From UBA9076 sp964418835 (GTDB taxonomy: Bacteria; Bacillota_I; Bacilli_A; Erysipelotrichales; Erysipelotrichaceae), in assembly GCA_964418835.1 (NCBI GenBank), contig CAYQNJ010000032.1, positions 1 to 8,556 of the forward strand: DNA of 8,556 nucleotides, in the 5' to 3' direction. Both the position numbers and the translations under genes were made by a program. The notes beneath the pieces are model-generated. The model was not told where the DNA came from. It made no database searches and saw nothing but the letters and a program-made list of their open reading frames with translations. How positions within the stretch are numbered: position 1 is the first letter of the stretch; every line of letters starts with the position of its first letter. Positions 5,874 to 8,556 of this stretch are shown in pieces.

Positions 5874-7031
5874 ATGAAAAATAGATTATTATTCTTTATT
5901 ATTATCGCAATACAAACAACAGCCTTTAATTTTGCCCACCCTGTTACACCTACTTTAATAAAAAACTTAAACTTAAATAGTTCTACTTTTGGGATATCAT
6001 TCTCAAGTATGGCAATAACTTGTTTTCTATTTAGTCAGTTTTGGAGTTATGTATGTGAAAAGGTAGATGATAGATGGGTTTATTTAATTGGTTGTACTTT
6101 TTATGCTTTTGGACAATATCTATTCGCAAGTTCCACAAATTTACTCCAATTGGTTATTGCTAGATTAATTGATGGTACATTTGTAGCCGCAATAAATATA
6201 TCTACTTTAGTTTATATAATTAGGAATACTACTGAAGCTAACAGAGGTGAAAACCTAATGATATTTGCAACAATAAGTTCAGTTACTGCAGCTATTGGTT
6301 ATTTAATAGGTGGTTATGTTGGTAATACAAATATTTTTATTTCTTTCTATTTTCAAATATTTATATTAATACTTTGCGGAATATTATTTGTAGGATTTTT
6401 AAATAAGAATGAACTACCAAACACAAACAAACAATTAACATTTAGTGATATAAATCCATTCTCTGTATTTAAAATAGAAGGATCTAATAAATTATTAATA
6501 TTATTATTTATTATTACTTTTCTTTCTGTTGGAGGATCTACTATATATGACCAAACCTTAAACTACTATCTAAAAGATATATTTAACTTTACTCCAGTTA
6601 ACAGCGGTTTAATAAAAGCAATATCTGGATTATTGATTCTATTAGTTAATTCAACTATTACACTATACATAATGAAGAGAAAGAAAAATAGAATAGGTTT
6701 AATTATTGTATTTATTACATGTGCTTTAAGTTTATTAAGAATGATAACCACAAGAAATCTTTTAGAATTTCAAATAGTAAACTATATTCTAGTTGCCTTA
6801 AACTCTATACATGTGCCAATAATACAAGAAGAAATTACACTTATTGGCAAAAATAATAAAAATATTGCTGGAACATACAATGGTTTAAAATCATTAGGTT
6901 GGATAATAGGAGGATTTGTGGCTGGAGGAGCATATACAATACACCACAATATTCCTTTTCTTATTACAACAATAATTTTTATGATATGTTCGATTCTGGT
7001 ATTTTCATCCAAAAATAAAGCGTATAGATAA
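5874..7031 (+). CDS. MFS transporter, substrate unknown
   Basis: A 385-residue integral membrane protein of the major facilitator superfamily. About twelve hydrophobic segments can be drawn, roughly 5-25, 40-60, 68-86, 90-117, 128-150, 154-176, 205-223, 245-267, 272-290, 298-315, 335-353 and 358-378. A loose motif A is seen in the loop after the second segment (SYVCEKVDDRW, 58-68), and a charged, low-complexity loop (178-204) separates the two six-helix halves. The conserved Pro-rich FAHPVTPTL at 20-28 sits at the end of helix 1. Such proteins are drug or metabolite exporters or small-solute importers; nothing in the sequence decides which. AAGAGG five bases before the ATG supports the start. 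It is read divergently from ogg and is 63 bases upstream of the next gene on the same strand. Its low G+C is normal for a membrane protein in this genome. Confidence 0.85.
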   Translation: MKNRLLFFIIIAIQTTAFNFAHPVTPTLIKNLNLNSSTFGISFSSMAITCFLFSQFWSYVCEKVDDRWVYLIGCTFYAFGQYLFASSTNLLQLVIARLIDGTFVAAINISTLVYIIRNTTEANRGENLMIFATISSVTAAIGYLIGGYVGNTNIFISFYFQIFILILCGILFVGFLNKNELPNTNKQLTFSDINPFSVFKIEGSNKLLILLFIITFLSVGGSTIYDQTLNYYLKDIFNFTPVNSGLIKAISGLLILLVNSTITLYIMKRKKNRIGLIIVFITCALSLLRMITTRNLLEFQIVNYILVALNSIHVPIIQEEITLIGKNNKNIAGTYNGLKSLGWIIGGFVAGGAYTIHHNIPFLITTIIFMICSILVFSSKNKAYR

Positions 7032-7036
7032 TATCA

Positions 7037-7066
7037 TTGGAAGTTAATTTTCATAAATGCTAGGAT
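7037..7066 (+). promoter_or_regulatory. Possible promoter of the DUF438 gene
   Basis: TTGGAA (7037-7042), an 18-base spacer and TGC-TAGGAT, an extended but imperfect -10 (7061-7066). The start point near 7073 would fall inside the palindrome at 7067-7082. Read-through from the MFS gene is the alternative, as no terminator separates the genes. Confidence 0.35.
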
Positions 7067-7082
7067 GTTAGTGTACGCTAAC
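7067..7082. promoter_or_regulatory. Palindrome before the DUF438 gene
   Basis: GTTAGTGTACGCTAAC is a 16-base palindrome with one non-matching pair (T/G, which would wobble in RNA). It lies three bases before the AGGAGG of the next gene. It could be a repressor site of unknown type over the predicted start point, or a small hairpin that affects translation. Confidence 0.4.
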
Positions 7083-7094
7083 TTAGGAGGATAT

Positions 7095-8534
7095 ATGGAA
7101 AATAACGATAGAGTATTAAAACTAAAAGATTTATTAAATAGACTAGAAACTGACGAAGATAAAGATGCAATACAAGAAGACTTTAACAAGCATTTTAGTA
7201 GTGTTTCAACAAAAGAAATAGCTGCTGCTGAAGAACTTCTTTTACAACAAGGTTCTACTGTCCAAGATATTGGAGAATTATGTCAATTACATACAGCTAT
7301 GATGAATGAAAGCATAGAAATCGTTCATTTACCTGAAACTGAAATACCAGGGCATCCAGCAAGAATGTTAGAAGCTGAAAATATTGGTTTAGAAGAATAT
7401 TTAAATAACACTATTAAACCATCATTAGAAAACAAAACAATTACACTTGAAAATCTACATAAACTAAAAAGATTAAATAGTCATTATGATAAAAAAGATA
7501 ACTTATTATTCCCTTTCTTAGAAAAAGTTGGTATAACTGGTCCCTCTAATGTAATGTGGCAAAATGAAAATAAAGTAAAAAAAGAACTAAGTAGAATTAT
7601 TAAATTATATGAAAATAGTAAAGTACTTAATGAACAAGAATACAAAGATTTAAATAAACTTGTGGAAGATATTGAAGGTATGATATTGCTAGAAAGAACT
7701 GTATTGATGCCAATGGTTTTAGAACATATAAAACCAAATGATTGGGTATTAATTGCAGAAGAAGCAATTGAATTAAATTATGTATTCTTAAACGGAACAG
7801 AAGGTTCTTCATTATCAGACGCAAATACTTGGTTACTATCTAAAAAGGGTATACAACATGATTTACCAATGCCAGGTGAAATAAAACTACCTACAGGTTC
7901 ATTTAATCTAGATCAACTAAAAGCTACTTTAAATGCTTTGGAACTAGACATAACTATACTAGATGAAAATGATAAAGTATTATACTTTAATGAAATGAAA
8001 CCAAGATACTTCACCAGAACAAAAACAGTTATAGGAAGAGATGTGTACTTATGCCATCCTCCTAAATCAATACCAATTGTAAAAAACATATTAGACTTAT
8101 TAAAATCAAGAAAGAAAACAGAAGCTAGCTTCTACTTCCCTAAAGGAGATTTTAGACTATTAATTAGATATATTGGTTTATATGATGACAATCAAAAATA
8201 TATTGGATGTTTAGAAAGCGTTCAAGATATAAAACCATTAGAAAAATACTTTGAAGGAACAACTTTAGAAGTTGGAGAAAGAAGAGTAGATTCTGAAGAA
8301 ATACAATCTGAACAAAAAGAAATTACCTTAAAAATGACGCTAAATGAATTACTAAAAAGTTATCCAAATGCATTTGAAGTATTATTAGAACTATCACCAA
8401 CTTATAGTAAACTAAATAACCCAATAACTAGAAAAGCAATGGGAACATTTGCGACAATTGAAATGATAAGTGAAAGAGGTAACTTTGATAAAGATGAATT
8501 TGTAAAAATACTAAAAGAAAAATTAGTTAAATAA
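7095..8534 (+). CDS. DUF438 - hemerythrin-like - PAS - DUF1858-like protein
   Basis: A probably cytosolic 479-residue multidomain protein of a family common in anaerobic bacteria. In order: DUF438 (about 6-75, with IGELCQLHTAMM); a hemerythrin-like bundle (about 86-220) with GHPARMLEAEN, SHYDKKDNLLFP, GPSNVMW and MILLERTVLMPM, which supply likely metal ligands such as His87, His130 and Glu200; a PAS-type domain (about 270-385) with LDENDKVLYFN, TVIGRDV and CHPPKS (320-325); and a DUF1858-like tail (about 409-479) with LNELLKSYP and KLNNPITRKAM. Where relatives usually have HYxRKENLLFP this one has Asp135 in place of the Glu, a mild change in a possible ligand. The family is thought to sense or bind a small ligand or metal; no activity is established here. 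I chose ATG 7095 because AGGAGG (7085-7090) precedes it, only four bases away; an in-frame ATG at 7065 lacks a good site and would place the palindrome inside the gene. No signal peptide or membrane segment is seen. Confidence 0.85.
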   Translation: MENNDRVLKLKDLLNRLETDEDKDAIQEDFNKHFSSVSTKEIAAAEELLLQQGSTVQDIGELCQLHTAMMNESIEIVHLPETEIPGHPARMLEAENIGLEEYLNNTIKPSLENKTITLENLHKLKRLNSHYDKKDNLLFPFLEKVGITGPSNVMWQNENKVKKELSRIIKLYENSKVLNEQEYKDLNKLVEDIEGMILLERTVLMPMVLEHIKPNDWVLIAEEAIELNYVFLNGTEGSSLSDANTWLLSKKGIQHDLPMPGEIKLPTGSFNLDQLKATLNALELDITILDENDKVLYFNEMKPRYFTRTKTVIGRDVYLCHPPKSIPIVKNILDLLKSRKKTEASFYFPKGDFRLLIRYIGLYDDNQKYIGCLESVQDIKPLEKYFEGTTLEVGERRVDSEEIQSEQKEITLKMTLNELLKSYPNAFEVLLELSPTYSKLNNPITRKAMGTFATIEMISERGNFDKDEFVKILKEKLVK

Positions 8535-8536
8535 AG

Positions 8537-8556
8537 AAAAAAGATTCTCCTATTTA
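8537..8556 (+). terminator. Possible start of a terminator, cut by the window edge
   Basis: AAAAAAGATTCTCC, right after the DUF438 stop codon, looks like the 5' arm of an A-rich/U-rich terminator stem. The matching arm would lie outside the window, so this is only a suggestion. Confidence 0.3.

Noticed and set aside
6566..7012. Two minus-strand open frames inside the MFS gene
   Set aside because: They are hydrophobic shadows of transmembrane coding sequence in a low-GC gene, without ribosome binding sites.
7065..7094. Upstream in-frame ATG for the DUF438 protein
   Set aside because: It would add ten residues without a ribosome binding site, while AGGAGG sits just before the ATG at 7095.

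Overview
The window looks like a chromosomal segment of a low-GC Gram-positive bacterium (Bacillota/Firmicutes or a close relative). It is AT-rich, with strong AGGAGG-type ribosome binding sites, U-tailed hairpin terminators, a T-box leader, and a lipoprotein that carries an FMN-binding domain plus a fumarate-reductase-like domain. The gene set (FucO-type alcohol dehydrogenase, flavin-dependent surface reductase, DUF438/hemerythrin-like protein) suggests an anaerobic or fermentative life. UGG encodes tryptophan and UAA/UAG serve as stops, so nothing points to an altered genetic code. No taxon can be named from this sequence alone.

Layout. The minus strand holds everything from 1 to 5785. At the left edge is the 5' part of hisZ, preceded by a complete T-box leader with its own terminator and a good sigma-A-type promoter (about 401-686). 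Next, reading right to left, comes a two-gene unit. It has fucO (1003-2160), interrupted by a single in-frame UAA, and then a 68-residue protein resembling VbhA antitoxins (784-990). The unit has a promoter near 2195-2223 and a terminator at 750-780. A monocistronic gene for a secreted flavin-dependent reductase lipoprotein follows (2408-4219). It has its own terminator, a promoter, and a perfect TGTGAA-N4-TTCACA palindrome at the predicted start point that resembles a Rex redox-repressor site. The last minus-strand unit is ogg-rpiB (4411-5785), two genes one base apart.

The plus strand starts at the divergent gap 5786-5873. It carries an MFS transporter (5874-7031) and then a DUF438-hemerythrin-PAS-DUF1858-like protein (7095-8534). 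The second gene has a possible promoter and a palindrome just upstream of its start.

How the parts fit. These are mostly independent small transcription units and not one pathway. Two concern reduction of an acceptor: FucO would reduce lactaldehyde with NADH, and the lipoprotein would reduce an unidentified extracellular compound. NADH-responsive control of the lipoprotein by Rex would be logical but is inferred from the palindrome only. The most notable points are the flavoprotein, which lacks the fumarate reductase catalytic residues; the orphan VbhA-like protein; the one-codon lesion in fucO; and a T-box whose specifier codon and acceptor-pairing base give conflicting predictions for the tRNA. 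I did not find a clearly new multi-gene system, mobile element, CRISPR array, tRNA or rRNA.
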